Source of the DNA: Parasphingopyxis sp. CP4
Lineage (GTDB): Bacteria > Pseudomonadota > Alphaproteobacteria > Sphingomonadales > Sphingomonadaceae
NCBI RefSeq assembly: GCF_013378055.1
Contig: NZ_CP051130.1
Span: 434,001-498,000, forward strand
Direction: 5' to 3'
DNA length: 64,000 nt
Both the position numbers and the translations under genes were made by a program. The notes beneath the pieces were generated by a model that was not told where the DNA came from, did no database searches, and worked only from the letters and a program-made list of their open reading frames with translations. Below, piece by piece: positions 35,531 to 43,903 of this stretch. Numbering within the stretch: the first letter of the stretch is position 1; each line of letters begins with the position of its first letter.

Positions 35531-35602
35531 CCTTCAGCGTCCAGACTGAAAGACGGTGATTCCGTCCATTTTGCGGACAATCTAAACCTGTCAGCCAGGC
35601 GC

Positions 35603-36088
35603 CTAGTTCATCTCGTGATGCACAACTGATGAATCGGATTGCGAGGGTGGGGAGTCGCCGGCGGCAATGGTGGTCGCCTCAACGGTGACGTCACGACCGC
35701 TATCGAACCGAAAATTAAGGGAAAGTGATGTTCCTGGCGTGACTTCGGGATCGATACCGAACAGCATCGCATGGCGCCCACCAGGCTCAAAACTCACCAC
35801 TTCGCCAGCCGGCATATCGGCCGACATGATCGGCCGCATGCGCATCGCATCGCCATCCATTATGGTCTCGTGCAGCTCGATATTGGCGACCCGCTCGCTG
35901 TCAATTGCAAGCAGTGTATCGCCCGCTTCTCCGCCGTTTAGCGTGAAATATGCTGCCGCCGGGCGACCATCGACCGCGGGCAGCCTGACCCAGGCATTTT
36001 CGACCGTTTCAACCGGCCCAGCCTCTTCGGCGGTGCTGCAGGCAATAAGGGCAAGCGGTGCCAGCGCGGCAACAATCGGTAAGCGCAT
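35603..36088 (-). CDS. PCu(A)C copper chaperone (lipoprotein)
   Basis: The 161-residue protein has a lipoprotein signal MRLPIVAALAPLALIACS (lipobox LIAC). The PCu(A)C core includes AAYFTLNGGEAGDTLLAI, then IELHETIMDGDAMRMRPI and GGRHAMLFGI, giving the His/Met copper ligands (H...M...HxM). Role: periplasmic copper delivery, often to cytochrome c oxidase. ATG at 36088 is preferred because GGGAT lies 7 bases upstream; ATG at 36100 is an alternative. A divergent dnaK promoter lies upstream. Confidence 0.88.
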   Translation of the reverse strand: MRLPIVAALAPLALIACSTAEEAGPVETVENAWVRLPAVDGRPAAAYFTLNGGEAGDTLLAIDSERVANIELHETIMDGDAMRMRPIMSADMPAGEVVSFEPGGRHAMLFGIDPEVTPGTSLSLNFRFDSGRDVTVEATTIAAGDSPPSQSDSSVVHHEMN

Positions 36089-36136
36089 GATAAATCCCAT
36101 ATCTGAACAATCGTTTTCCTTTACGGGGGGCAAATG

Positions 36137-36164
36137 GTTGCAGCAAGAAAAACCCCACCTATAT
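36137..36164 (+). promoter_or_regulatory. Putative heat-shock (sigma32-type) promoter of dnaK
   Basis: GTTG-N17-CCTATAT fits the alphaproteobacterial RpoH consensus (CTTG-N17/18-CYTATNT) with one mismatch in the -35. It lies about 90 bases before the dnaK ATG. No CIRCE palindrome is present between it and dnaK. Confidence 0.4.
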
Positions 36165-36255
36165 CGCGCCTATAACACCGCGCCGGCGGTTCTTGCTTAC
36201 TCATCAAGGGGAGCCACCGGCTCCGCCGTATTTCGGGGAACTATCGAGGGATAAA

Positions 36256-38172
36256 ATGGCTAAAGTAATTGGTATCGATCTGGGCACGACAAATTCGTGC
36301 GTTGCTGTCATGGAAGGCGGCAAGCCCAAAGTTATTGAGAATTCAGAAGGCGAACGGACGACTGCGTCCATGGTCGCCTTCACCAAGGATGGCGAGCGCC
36401 TTATCGGCCAGCCGGCAAAGCGCCAGGCCGTCACCAATCCAGACAATACGGTTTTTGCAGTGAAGCGCCTTATCGGCCGCCGCTTCGACGATCCGATGAC
36501 GAAAAAGGATATGGAGCTGGTTCCCTATAATATCGTCAAAGGCGGCAATGGCGATGCCTGGGTGAAAGCGGGTGGCGAAGATTATAGCCCGTCGCAGATC
36601 TCGGCATTCATTCTTCAGAAGATGAAGGAAACCGCCGAGAGCTATCTCGGCGAAACGGTCGAGCAGGCGGTTATCACCGTCCCGGCCTATTTCAACGATG
36701 CCCAGCGCCAGGCGACCAAAGACGCGGGCAAGATTGCGGGCCTTGAAGTTTTGCGGATCATCAACGAGCCGACCGCGGCTGCGCTCGCCTATGGCCTGGA
36801 GAAGAATGACGGCAAAACCATCGCTGTCTACGATCTGGGCGGCGGCACGTTCGACATCTCGATTCTCGAGATTGGCGACGGCGTTTTCGAAGTGAAGTCG
36901 ACCAATGGCGACACTTTCCTCGGCGGCGAAGATTTCGACAGCAAGGTTGTCGGCTTCCTGGCGGATGAGTTCAAGAAAGCGGAAGGCATTGATCTTCGCG
37001 AAGACAAGCTGGCCCTGCAGCGGCTCAAAGAAGCAGCGGAGAAAGCCAAGATCGAATTGAGCTCGGCTCAGTCGACCGAGGTGAACCTGCCGTTCATCAC
37101 CGCTGATCAAAATGGTCCCAAGCATCTCGTGAAAACGATTACCCGGTCGGACCTTGAGCAGCTGGTTGGCGATCTGATCAAGCGGACGCTTTCGCCATGC
37201 AAAAAGGCACTCGAAGATGGCGCTGTAAAATCTGCCGATATCGACGAAGTGATCATGGTCGGCGGCATGACCCGCATGCCCAAGGTTCGCAGCGTCGTCG
37301 AAGAGTTTTTCGGCAAGGAACCGCATACCGGCGTTAACCCGGATGAGGTTGTAGCGATGGGCGCGGCCATTCAGGCCGGCGTTCTGCAGGGTGATGTCAA
37401 AGACGTTCTCCTGCTCGACGTTACCCCGCTCTCGCTCGGTATCGAAACGCTCGGTGGCGTGTTCACCCGCATGATCGATCGCAACACCACGATCCCGACG
37501 AAGAAGACCCAGGTCTATTCGACAGCGGACGACAATCAGAATGCCGTGACGATCCGTGTGTTCCAGGGCGAACGCGAAATGGCGTCGGACAACAAGATGC
37601 TCGGCCAGTTCGATCTGGTTGGCATCCCACCGGCACCGCGCGGCGTTCCGCAGATCGAAGTGACCTTCGATATCGATGCCAATGGCATCGTGAACGTGTC
37701 TGCCAAGGATAAGGGCACGGGCAAGGAACAGCAGATCAAGATCCAGGCCTCTGGCGGTCTCGACGATAGCGATATCGAGCAGATGGTTCAGGAAGCGGAG
37801 CAGTTTGCCGAAGAAGACAAACAGCGTCGCGAAGCCGCCGAGTCCAAGAACCAGGCCGAAAGCCTTGTTCACACGACCGAACAGCAGCTGTCCGAACATG
37901 GCGACAAGATCGATGACGATCTCAAGACTGAAATCGAAACCAAGATTGCCGAAACTAAAACGGCGATTGAGGCAGATGACAGTGCGGCGATGAAGACCAC
38001 GTCGGAAGAACTTGCACAGGCTGCCATGCAGATGGGCCAGAAGATCTACGAAGCCCAGCAGGCTGAAGGTGGCGCGGCCGAAGGCGAAGCCGCTGATGCA
38101 GGTGGATCGAGCGAAGACGAAGATGTCGTCGACGCTGAATTCTCCGAAGTCGACGAAGACCAGAAATCCTAA
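36256..38172 (+). CDS. dnaK: Molecular chaperone DnaK (Hsp70)
   Basis: The 638-residue chaperone begins [20 protein letters not shown] with GAGGG 5 bases upstream; the frame upstream to 36193 is leader. Hallmarks are [16 protein letters not shown] and [11 protein letters not shown] in the ATPase domain, the linker [16 protein letters not shown], and the acidic C-terminus [17 protein letters not shown] that binds client-handling partners. It acts with DnaJ and GrpE encoded here. It is co-oriented with dnaJ; a strong hairpin lies between them. Confidence 0.99.
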   Translation: MAKVIGIDLGTTNSCVAVMEGGKPKVIENSEGERTTASMVAFTKDGERLIGQPAKRQAVTNPDNTVFAVKRLIGRRFDDPMTKKDMELVPYNIVKGGNGDAWVKAGGEDYSPSQISAFILQKMKETAESYLGETVEQAVITVPAYFNDAQRQATKDAGKIAGLEVLRIINEPTAAALAYGLEKNDGKTIAVYDLGGGTFDISILEIGDGVFEVKSTNGDTFLGGEDFDSKVVGFLADEFKKAEGIDLREDKLALQRLKEAAEKAKIELSSAQSTEVNLPFITADQNGPKHLVKTITRSDLEQLVGDLIKRTLSPCKKALEDGAVKSADIDEVIMVGGMTRMPKVRSVVEEFFGKEPHTGVNPDEVVAMGAAIQAGVLQGDVKDVLLLDVTPLSLGIETLGGVFTRMIDRNTTIPTKKTQVYSTADDNQNAVTIRVFQGEREMASDNKMLGQFDLVGIPPAPRGVPQIEVTFDIDANGIVNVSAKDKGTGKEQQIKIQASGGLDDSDIEQMVQEAEQFAEEDKQRREAAESKNQAESLVHTTEQQLSEHGDKIDDDLKTEIETKIAETKTAIEADDSAAMKTTSEELAQAAMQMGQKIYEAQQAEGGAAEGEAADAGGSSEDEDVVDAEFSEVDEDQKS

Positions 38173-38178
38173 GATGAT

Positions 38179-38207
38179 CGGGGGAGAGGCGATGCGCTTC
38201 TCCCCCG
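38179..38207 (+). terminator. Very strong stem-loop between dnaK and dnaJ
   Basis: CGGGGGAGA (38179-38187) and TCTCCCCCG (38199-38207) pair, extended by GCG/CGC around an ATG loop with one G-U, giving about 13 bp. It has no U-tract. It probably sets the dnaK:dnaJ transcript ratio by processing or partial termination. Confidence 0.6.
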
Positions 38208-38229
38208 GCTTCGTCACGCTGGGGCAGCC

Positions 38230-39360
38230 ATGACGGAAGTCGATTATTACGAACTGTTGCAGGTGGAACGGGGCGCCGATGGTGCGACGTTAAAATCCGC
38301 CTATCGTAAGCTCGCCATGCAATATCATCCGGATCGCAATCCGGGCGATGCAGAATGCGAAGCCAAGTTCAAATCCATCAACGAAGCGTATGAGTGTTTG
38401 AAGGATCCGCAGAAGCGCGCGGCCTATGATCGCTTTGGCCATGCTGCCTTCCAAAATGGCGGCGGTGGCGGCGGGCATCAGCAGCAGGATGGTTTCGGCG
38501 CATTCTCCGATATCTTCGAGAATATCTTTGGCGAGGATTTCATGGGCGGCGGTCGCGGCCGTGGCCGTGGTCGGGATGTTCGCCGCGGCGCAGACCTGCG
38601 ATATGACTATGAGATAACCCTGGAAGATGCATTTCAGGGCAAGGACGCCGAGCTGATGCTCGATGTCACCGCGTCGTGCGAGACCTGTGATGGCTCGGGC
38701 GCGAAGGCCGGTACATCGGCGCAAACCTGCTCGACATGCCAAGGCCATGGCAAAGTCCGTGCACAGCAGGGCCTGTTCCTCGTCGAGCGCACCTGCCCAA
38801 GCTGCCATGGCTTGGGGCAAGTGATCGCCGATCCGTGTGAAGATTGTCGCGGTGAAGGTCGGGTCGATACGACCAAGACTATCGAGGTGAAGATTCCACC
38901 GGGTGTCGACGATGGGACACGAATTCGCGTCTCGGGTGAGGGCGAAGCCGGATCGCGTGGCGGCCCGGCCGGCGATCTCTATATTTTCGTTCACCTGACC
39001 CGGCACGAGATTTTCCAGCGCGAAGGTACAACCTTGTTCGCGCGCTGCCCGATATCGTTCACAACAGCCGCGCTTGGCGGTGCCATCGACGTGCCGGGCC
39101 TGGATGGCGAAGTGCACAGCTTCCAGATTCCCGCCGGCATGCAATCCGGCAAGCAACTTCGGAAACGCGGTGCCGGAATGCCGGTGCTTCAGGGGCGTGG
39201 CTTCGGTGATCTGGTTGCGCAATTTGACGTCGAAACACCGACCAAGCTGAACAGCCGGCAGAAAGAGCTGCTCCAGGAGTTTCGCGAGACCGAAACCGGC
39301 GAAGAGAGTCCGGAAAGCGCGGGCTTTTTCGACAAGCTGAAAACCATGTTTGGCGAATAG
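38230..39360 (+). CDS. dnaJ: Chaperone DnaJ (Hsp40)
   Basis: The 376-residue protein has all DnaJ domains. The J-domain has the HPD motif in [14 protein letters not shown]; the Gly-rich linker is [14 protein letters not shown]. Four zinc-finger repeats follow: [30 protein letters not shown] and [10 protein letters not shown]. The C-terminal substrate-binding domains include [20 protein letters not shown]. It stimulates DnaK ATPase and delivers clients. It starts 57 bases after dnaK. Confidence 0.99.
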   Translation: MTEVDYYELLQVERGADGATLKSAYRKLAMQYHPDRNPGDAECEAKFKSINEAYECLKDPQKRAAYDRFGHAAFQNGGGGGGHQQQDGFGAFSDIFENIFGEDFMGGGRGRGRGRDVRRGADLRYDYEITLEDAFQGKDAELMLDVTASCETCDGSGAKAGTSAQTCSTCQGHGKVRAQQGLFLVERTCPSCHGLGQVIADPCEDCRGEGRVDTTKTIEVKIPPGVDDGTRIRVSGEGEAGSRGGPAGDLYIFVHLTRHEIFQREGTTLFARCPISFTTAALGGAIDVPGLDGEVHSFQIPAGMQSGKQLRKRGAGMPVLQGRGFGDLVAQFDVETPTKLNSRQKELLQEFRETETGEESPESAGFFDKLKTMFGE

Positions 39361-39369
39361 GCGGAGCAG

Positions 39370-40647
39370 GTGGCGGAATCCGGCTCGTCTGATGCGCAAG
39401 CCCAACGTAATGCCGCCATTTCAGCCTATCATCGCGGAGACGCGGACGCGTTGGCGCTGGTCTCGGCAGCTCTAAAAAACAATCCCAATGATGGTGGCCT
39501 GCTGATCAGTGAGGCTGCGTTGCGCCTGTCTCGCCATGAGTCCGAGCCATTGGCTCGCCTTGAAGATATTCTCGGCCGCGCCCCCGATTGGGTGGATGGC
39601 CATGTCGCGCTGGCGGGTTTCCGTTGGGAAATGGGCGATACTGAGGGCTATCTCGGTGAGATCGAAGCTGCGTTACACAAACTCCCGCGCCATGCGGGCC
39701 TTTGGAAAAACTATATCTCGTTATTGGCCGGGTCTGGCAAATTGCTAGCCGCCGCCGATGCTGCACAGACGGCGCGCGAAACCGGGTTCGATATGCCGAT
39801 GCTGCGCTTGATCGAGGCGATGCACACCGGGGCAGGGGGCGATCTTGGTCGCGCGTCAGCTTTGTTCAAAGATCTGCCGCGTGAATTGCCCGATCTACCG
39901 CAACAATTGGCGAGGCATCGTCTGCGCACGGGTGATCTGGACGCGGCAATCGTCGAACTGGATGAAGCCCGATCGCGTCACCCGGACGATGTTTCGAATT
40001 GGGCGCTGACGGAAATAGCCTGGCGGCTTGCTGAAGACCCTCGGCATGACTGGTTGGTTGGCGATGGTGCATTATTCGGACCCGCAGATCTCGAAATGTC
40101 AGAAACAGAGCTGGCCGATCTGGCCGATCTGCTCCGAGATCTTCACGCGTCAGGGTCTGCGCCGATCGGACAAAGTGTACGCAGCGGAACGCAAACCCGC
40201 GGCAATATCTTCAAGCGGATTGAGCGACCGATACAGAATTTGCGGGGCAGGCTTGCCGTCGCTGTTTCCGAGTTCTGGAAAGCGCTTCCAGCGCGCGATG
40301 ACGCGCATCCGCTGTTACGCCATCGTGATGCCAAGCCGACATTCGTAACCGGCTGGTCGATACGGATCATGGGCGGCGGTTTTCATGTCAGCCATGTGCA
40401 TCCCGCGGGAGTTTTGAGTTCGGCTTTCTATGCGGCCGTGCCCGACGCGCTGGATCCGGAGCGACAGGAAGGATGGATCGAACTTGGGCGACCTCCCGAA
40501 GATCTCAAGATCGACCTTGAGCCACTGGCAACCATAGCGCCCAGGCCTGGTCGCCTTGTCCTGTTTCCGAGCTATCTCTATCACGGCACACGCGCCTTTC
40601 CCGCGGGGGAAAGGATGTCCGTCGCCTTTGATATCGCACCGTCCTGA
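39370..40647 (+). CDS. TPR protein with putative 2OG-Fe(II) oxygenase domain
   Basis: The 425-residue protein has two parts. Residues ~1-240 are helical repeats of TPR type (AISAYHRGDADALALVSAAL, EAALHKLPRHAGLWKNYISL). Residues ~310-425 look like a putative 2OG-Fe(II) oxygenase: GWSIRIMGGGFHVSHVHPAG with candidate metal histidines, then PRPGRLVLFPSYLYHGTRAF with the distal His and Ser. The family may hydroxylate proteins or small molecules; the substrate is unknown. GTG at 39370 follows dnaJ by 9 bases, so it may be read through. Confidence 0.75.
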   Translation: MAESGSSDAQAQRNAAISAYHRGDADALALVSAALKNNPNDGGLLISEAALRLSRHESEPLARLEDILGRAPDWVDGHVALAGFRWEMGDTEGYLGEIEAALHKLPRHAGLWKNYISLLAGSGKLLAAADAAQTARETGFDMPMLRLIEAMHTGAGGDLGRASALFKDLPRELPDLPQQLARHRLRTGDLDAAIVELDEARSRHPDDVSNWALTEIAWRLAEDPRHDWLVGDGALFGPADLEMSETELADLADLLRDLHASGSAPIGQSVRSGTQTRGNIFKRIERPIQNLRGRLAVAVSEFWKALPARDDAHPLLRHRDAKPTFVTGWSIRIMGGGFHVSHVHPAGVLSSAFYAAVPDALDPERQEGWIELGRPPEDLKIDLEPLATIAPRPGRLVLFPSYLYHGTRAFPAGERMSVAFDIAPS

Positions 40648-40658
40648 AAGGACTTCCT

Positions 40659-41597
40659 ATGACCAGATATTCCTCCGTCGCCATAGCTGCGTCCATCCTC
40701 ATCTCAGCTCCAGCCTGTGCGCAGGACAATGAGATGGCTGATGTCGAAGTGACCAGTCAGCAGCTTGCACCAGGCATTGCCGTAATCTTCGGTCGAGGCG
40801 GCAATATCGGCGTCTCCTATGGCGAAGACGGAACCGTGCTGATCGACGATCAATTCGCTCCGCTCACCGCCCGCATTCAGGCGGCAATCAGTGATCTAGG
40901 CGCTGAACCGACGCGGTTTCTGATCAATACGCACTGGCATGGGGATCATAGCGGCGGCAATGAGAATTTCGGTGAAGCCGGCGCGCTGATCATGGCGCAT
41001 GAAAATGTCCGGATCCGGATGGCGCAAGGGTCCGACGGGCGCCGCGTGGTTCCACCGGCCCCACCGGCCGCATTGCCGGTTGTAACCTATGAAGATGGCA
41101 TAAAGCTGCATCTGAATGGCGATACCGTCCACGCCATCCATGTGCATGACGCACATACCGATGGGGACTCGGTGATCTGGTGGGAAAATGCCAATATTGT
41201 TCATATGGGCGATCTCTATTTTAGCGGTCGTACATTCCCGTATATCGATCGCGATAGCGGCGGCAGCGTCCAGGGCATGATCCGCGCCGCGAATATGGTG
41301 GTGGATATGACCAACGCCGAAACCCAGATTATTGCCGGCCATGGTCCGATGGGCACGCGCGCGGACTTGGTTGGCTATCGCGACATGCTCGTTGCAATCT
41401 CTTCGGCGGTGCAAACCGCGATCGATGCGGGCCGCTCGCTGGAAGAAATCCAGGCGATGGGGATTACCGCCGACTACGATCTGGAAGGCGGTTTCATTTC
41501 CGGTGAACGATTTATCGGCTTCGTCCATGCGAGTCTTACTGATCCGAGCGCCAGCGAAGATACGCACGACCATGATGATGGCGGTCACAGTCACTAA
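40659..41597 (+). CDS. Exported metallo-beta-lactamase-fold hydrolase
   Basis: The 312-residue protein has a signal peptide (MTRYSSVAIAASILISAPAC, ending ACA). The MBL zinc motif is NTHWHGDHSGGNENF (His92, His94, Asp96, His97), with a further His in HVHDAHTDGDSV and the segment IIAGHGPMG. The C-terminus is His/Asp-rich (HDHDDGGHSH), perhaps binding metal. A lactamase role is not implied, since many such exported proteins hydrolyse other substrates. It starts 11 bases after the oxygenase gene. Confidence 0.85.
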   Translation: MTRYSSVAIAASILISAPACAQDNEMADVEVTSQQLAPGIAVIFGRGGNIGVSYGEDGTVLIDDQFAPLTARIQAAISDLGAEPTRFLINTHWHGDHSGGNENFGEAGALIMAHENVRIRMAQGSDGRRVVPPAPPAALPVVTYEDGIKLHLNGDTVHAIHVHDAHTDGDSVIWWENANIVHMGDLYFSGRTFPYIDRDSGGSVQGMIRAANMVVDMTNAETQIIAGHGPMGTRADLVGYRDMLVAISSAVQTAIDAGRSLEEIQAMGITADYDLEGGFISGERFIGFVHASLTDPSASEDTHDHDDGGHSH

Positions 41598-41602
41598 AAG
41601 AA

Positions 41603-41633
41603 CAGGCCGCAAGACGCGAGGTCTGACGGCCTG
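41603..41633. repeat. Short inverted repeat after the MBL gene
   Basis: CAGGCCG (41603-41609) and CGGCCTG (41627-41633) form a 7-bp stem between the MBL gene and the small minus-strand gene, which converge here. A weak terminator role is possible; no U-tract follows. Confidence 0.35.
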
Positions 41634-41659
41634 AACTTCTAACTCGTCGATGGCGCAGC

Positions 41660-41743
41660 CTAGCCGCCGAAAATAACTCCAATGAACAGGAGCTGGGCCA
41701 GCGCTGCGGCAAGGGCGGTGATCGATTTTGAGAACATGTCCAT
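41660..41743 (-). CDS. 27-residue single-helix membrane peptide
   Basis: ATG at 41743 has GGAAGG 8 bases upstream and opens a 27-residue frame ending TAG at 41660-41662. The sequence starts MDMFSKSITALAAALAQ and continues with a hydrophobic stretch ending GVIFGG. A lysine precedes ~20 apolar residues, so one membrane helix is likely. It is too short for most gene callers. Similar short peptides are, as I recall, seen in other sphingomonads. Expression is not proven. Confidence 0.45.
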   Translation of the reverse strand: MDMFSKSITALAAALAQLLFIGVIFGG

Positions 41744-41870
41744 GATCTCTACCTTCCATTGCATGTGAAACGGGGGGTCGTTTCAGACACGAAATGGGGT
41801 CCGCCGGCTCGTTCGCCATCGCCAAAAGCAATAGCACGGTTGCAGTTTTTGCAACGATCAGGTGCGAGAA

Positions 41871-42281
41871 TTAGTCCTCTGCAGTCGGCCCGCTGCCACG
41901 GGTAAGATCCAACGCCATTCGCCCGATCCGTTCTTCTTTCTCCGCCAGGTTTGCCGCTCTTGCTTCGAGGTTGGCCCGTTTCTCATCGATATATTCGCGG
42001 GCCTCCTCCAACCTTAGGCGTTTTTCCTCAAGGTTCTGGGCTTTCTCGTCCAGGCTTTGCGCCCGCTCTTCGAGTTTCCGGGCTTTCTCATCGAGGTTTT
42101 GGGACCGTTCAGCTTGCTGTGTCGCTCGCTGTTCCTGCCGCTCAAACTGTTCCGCCAGCAATGCCTCGCGCTCATCCAATTGATGGACTTTGGCTTCAAG
42201 GCGTTTGCGAATGCGTTCCTCAACAACCTCGGAACCCTCAAGCATACGTCGCCGACGCTGCGCTCTATCAAATAACTTCAT
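41871..42281 (-). CDS. Coiled-coil protein with 7/14-residue repeats
   Basis: The 136-residue, highly charged protein is almost entirely helical. Residues ~50-105 consist of near-identical repeats such as NLDEKARKLEERAQ and SLDEKAQNLEEKRL, with Leu at heptad spacing and Glu/Lys/Arg at the rest. The N-terminus is basic (RAQRRRR). ATG at 42281 is preserved by GGGGCAG upstream; a TTG at 42293 is less likely. The repeats may recombine. It is unlike any family I recognise; a structural or scaffold role is only a guess. It is downstream of purB (20-base gap), so probably transcribed with it. Confidence 0.65.
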   Translation of the reverse strand: MKLFDRAQRRRRMLEGSEVVEERIRKRLEAKVHQLDEREALLAEQFERQEQRATQQAERSQNLDEKARKLEERAQSLDEKAQNLEEKRLRLEEAREYIDEKRANLEARAANLAEKEERIGRMALDLTRGSGPTAED

Positions 42282-42313
42282 GCTCTGCCCCAAACCAGCC
42301 TGTATTTTGGCTG

Positions 42314-43627
42314 TTAGCTATCGAAAACCCGTTCGAAGATCGTGTCAATGTTTTTAAGATGATAGCCGAGGTCAAATTTCTCTTCGATCTCCGCTTCGCT
42401 AAGCGCTGCGGTCACTTCATCATCAGCCTTGAGCAGCTCAAGCAGCGATAGATGGCCATCGGATTCCCACACCTTCATCGCATTGCGCTGGACCAGGCGA
42501 TACGCGTCTTCGCGTGATACGGCAGCTTGGGTAAGCGCGAGCAATACGCGCTGCGAGTGAACGAGCCCGCCCATCTTGTCCAAATTCTTCTGCATGCGCT
42601 CGGGATAGACGAGCAGCTTGTCGATGACGCCGGTCAGGCGACCCAGGGCGAAATCCAGCGTGATGGTGGCGTCCGGCCCAATATAGCGTTCGACCGACGA
42701 GTGGCTGATGTCCCGTTCGTGCCACAGCGCAACATTCTCCATCGCGGGTATTGCATAGCCCCGCACCATGCGCGCCAGGCCTGTGAGATTTTCGGTGAGG
42801 ATCGGATTGCGCTTGTGCGGCATGGCCGAGCTGCCCTTTTGGCCCGGCGAGAAATATTCCTCGGCTTCCAGCACCTCGGTGCGTTGGAGATGCCGGACTT
42901 CAACCGCAAGTCGCTCAACCGATGAAGCGATCACGCCCAGTACAGAGAAGAACATGGCGTGACGATCGCGTGGGATCACCTGCGTAGAGATCGGTTCGAT
43001 CGACAGGCCTAGCTTGTCAGCCACATGCGCTTCGACCCGCGGATCGATATTGGCAAAGGTCCCGACAGCGCCGGATATTGCGCAGGTTGCCACTTCGGCG
43101 CGCGCTGATTTCAACCGCGTCTTGCAGCGATCGAATTCTGCATAGGCCTGAGCCAGTTTGAGGCCAAAGGTCACCGGCTCTGCATGAATGCCATGGCTGC
43201 GCCCGATGGTTGGTGTGAGCTTATGCTCCATGGCGCGTCGCTTCAGCGCCTCAAGGAGCGCGTCGAGATCGGCGAGCAGGATATCCGACGCCTTGGCGAG
43301 CTGAACCGCCAGACAGGTATCGAGGACATCGGAGCTCGTCATGCCCTGGTGCATGAAGCGCGCTTCTTCGCCGACATTTTCGGCTACCCAGGTGAGGAAG
43401 GCGATCACGTCATGCTTGGTCACGGCCTCAATCGCATCGATCGCGGCGACATCAATTTCCGGCTCCGTCGCCCACCAGTCCCACAGCGCCTGCGCAGCCG
43501 ATTCCGGAACTACGCCAAGATCGGCCAGCGCCTGGGTCGCATGGGCTTCAATTTCAAACCAGATGCGGAACTTTGCCTCCGGTTCCCAGATGGCGGTCAT
43601 TTCGGGCCGGGCGTAGCGCGGGATCAT
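42314..43627 (-). CDS. purB: Adenylosuccinate lyase
   Basis: The 437-residue enzyme splits SAICAR and adenylosuccinate in purine synthesis. It begins MIPRYARPEMTAIWEPEAKF. The fumarase-superfamily signature is GSSAMPHKRNP near residue 267, with the catalytic Ser in it. MTSSDVLDTCLAVQLA and TIGRSHGIHAEPVTFG supply further active-site residues. The length is typical of the short bacterial form. It is divergent from ppk2, with a 276-base AT-rich interval. Confidence 0.97.
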   Translation of the reverse strand: MIPRYARPEMTAIWEPEAKFRIWFEIEAHATQALADLGVVPESAAQALWDWWATEPEIDVAAIDAIEAVTKHDVIAFLTWVAENVGEEARFMHQGMTSSDVLDTCLAVQLAKASDILLADLDALLEALKRRAMEHKLTPTIGRSHGIHAEPVTFGLKLAQAYAEFDRCKTRLKSARAEVATCAISGAVGTFANIDPRVEAHVADKLGLSIEPISTQVIPRDRHAMFFSVLGVIASSVERLAVEVRHLQRTEVLEAEEYFSPGQKGSSAMPHKRNPILTENLTGLARMVRGYAIPAMENVALWHERDISHSSVERYIGPDATITLDFALGRLTGVIDKLLVYPERMQKNLDKMGGLVHSQRVLLALTQAAVSREDAYRLVQRNAMKVWESDGHLSLLELLKADDEVTAALSEAEIEEKFDLGYHLKNIDTIFERVFDS

Positions 43628-43825
43628 TGCGGGAGAATCCTTCGGACTAGTGAAGCGCGCCGCTTAGCAGGGGGTGGAGCGGGGGACAAATATTGCTGGT
43701 TTTTCGTGTGGATAGTCCGGGCTCACAGCGCTCCGTCAGGAAAACCGGGCAATCGACGCCGGCTCGACTGGCTAGAAATCCAACAATATAGAGTAATAAC
43801 AATGCAATAGAGTATTTTCCTGATT

Positions 43826-43839
43826 TTGACCTACATCAA
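43826..43839 (+). promoter_or_regulatory. FNR/FixK-type binding site upstream of ppk2
   Basis: TTGACCTACATCAA matches the TTGAT-N4-ATCAA anaerobox at 9 of 10 fixed positions. Its centre (43832.5) is 41.5 bases before a predicted start at 43874. A -10-like TATTCT at 43861-43866 gives the class II activator geometry. The rest of the purB-ppk2 interval (43628-43903) has no gene. Confidence 0.55.
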
Positions 43840-43903
43840 TGGATTTGCTTTCCGATTCCCTATTCTTCAGCATCAAGAAGACATGTGAATGAAGGGGCAG
43901 ATC

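Noticed and set aside
36089-36255. CIRCE element upstream of dnaK
   Set aside because: No TTAGCACTC-N9-GAGTGCTAA palindrome or near match was found there.
36343-38217. A 624-residue open frame antisense to dnaK
   Set aside because: Its residues are a shadow of the conserved dnaK codon pattern; dnaK is unmistakable on the plus strand.
38290-39405. A 371-residue open frame antisense to dnaJ
   Set aside because: It is fully covered by dnaJ with all its zinc-finger motifs; no domain is seen in the antisense product.
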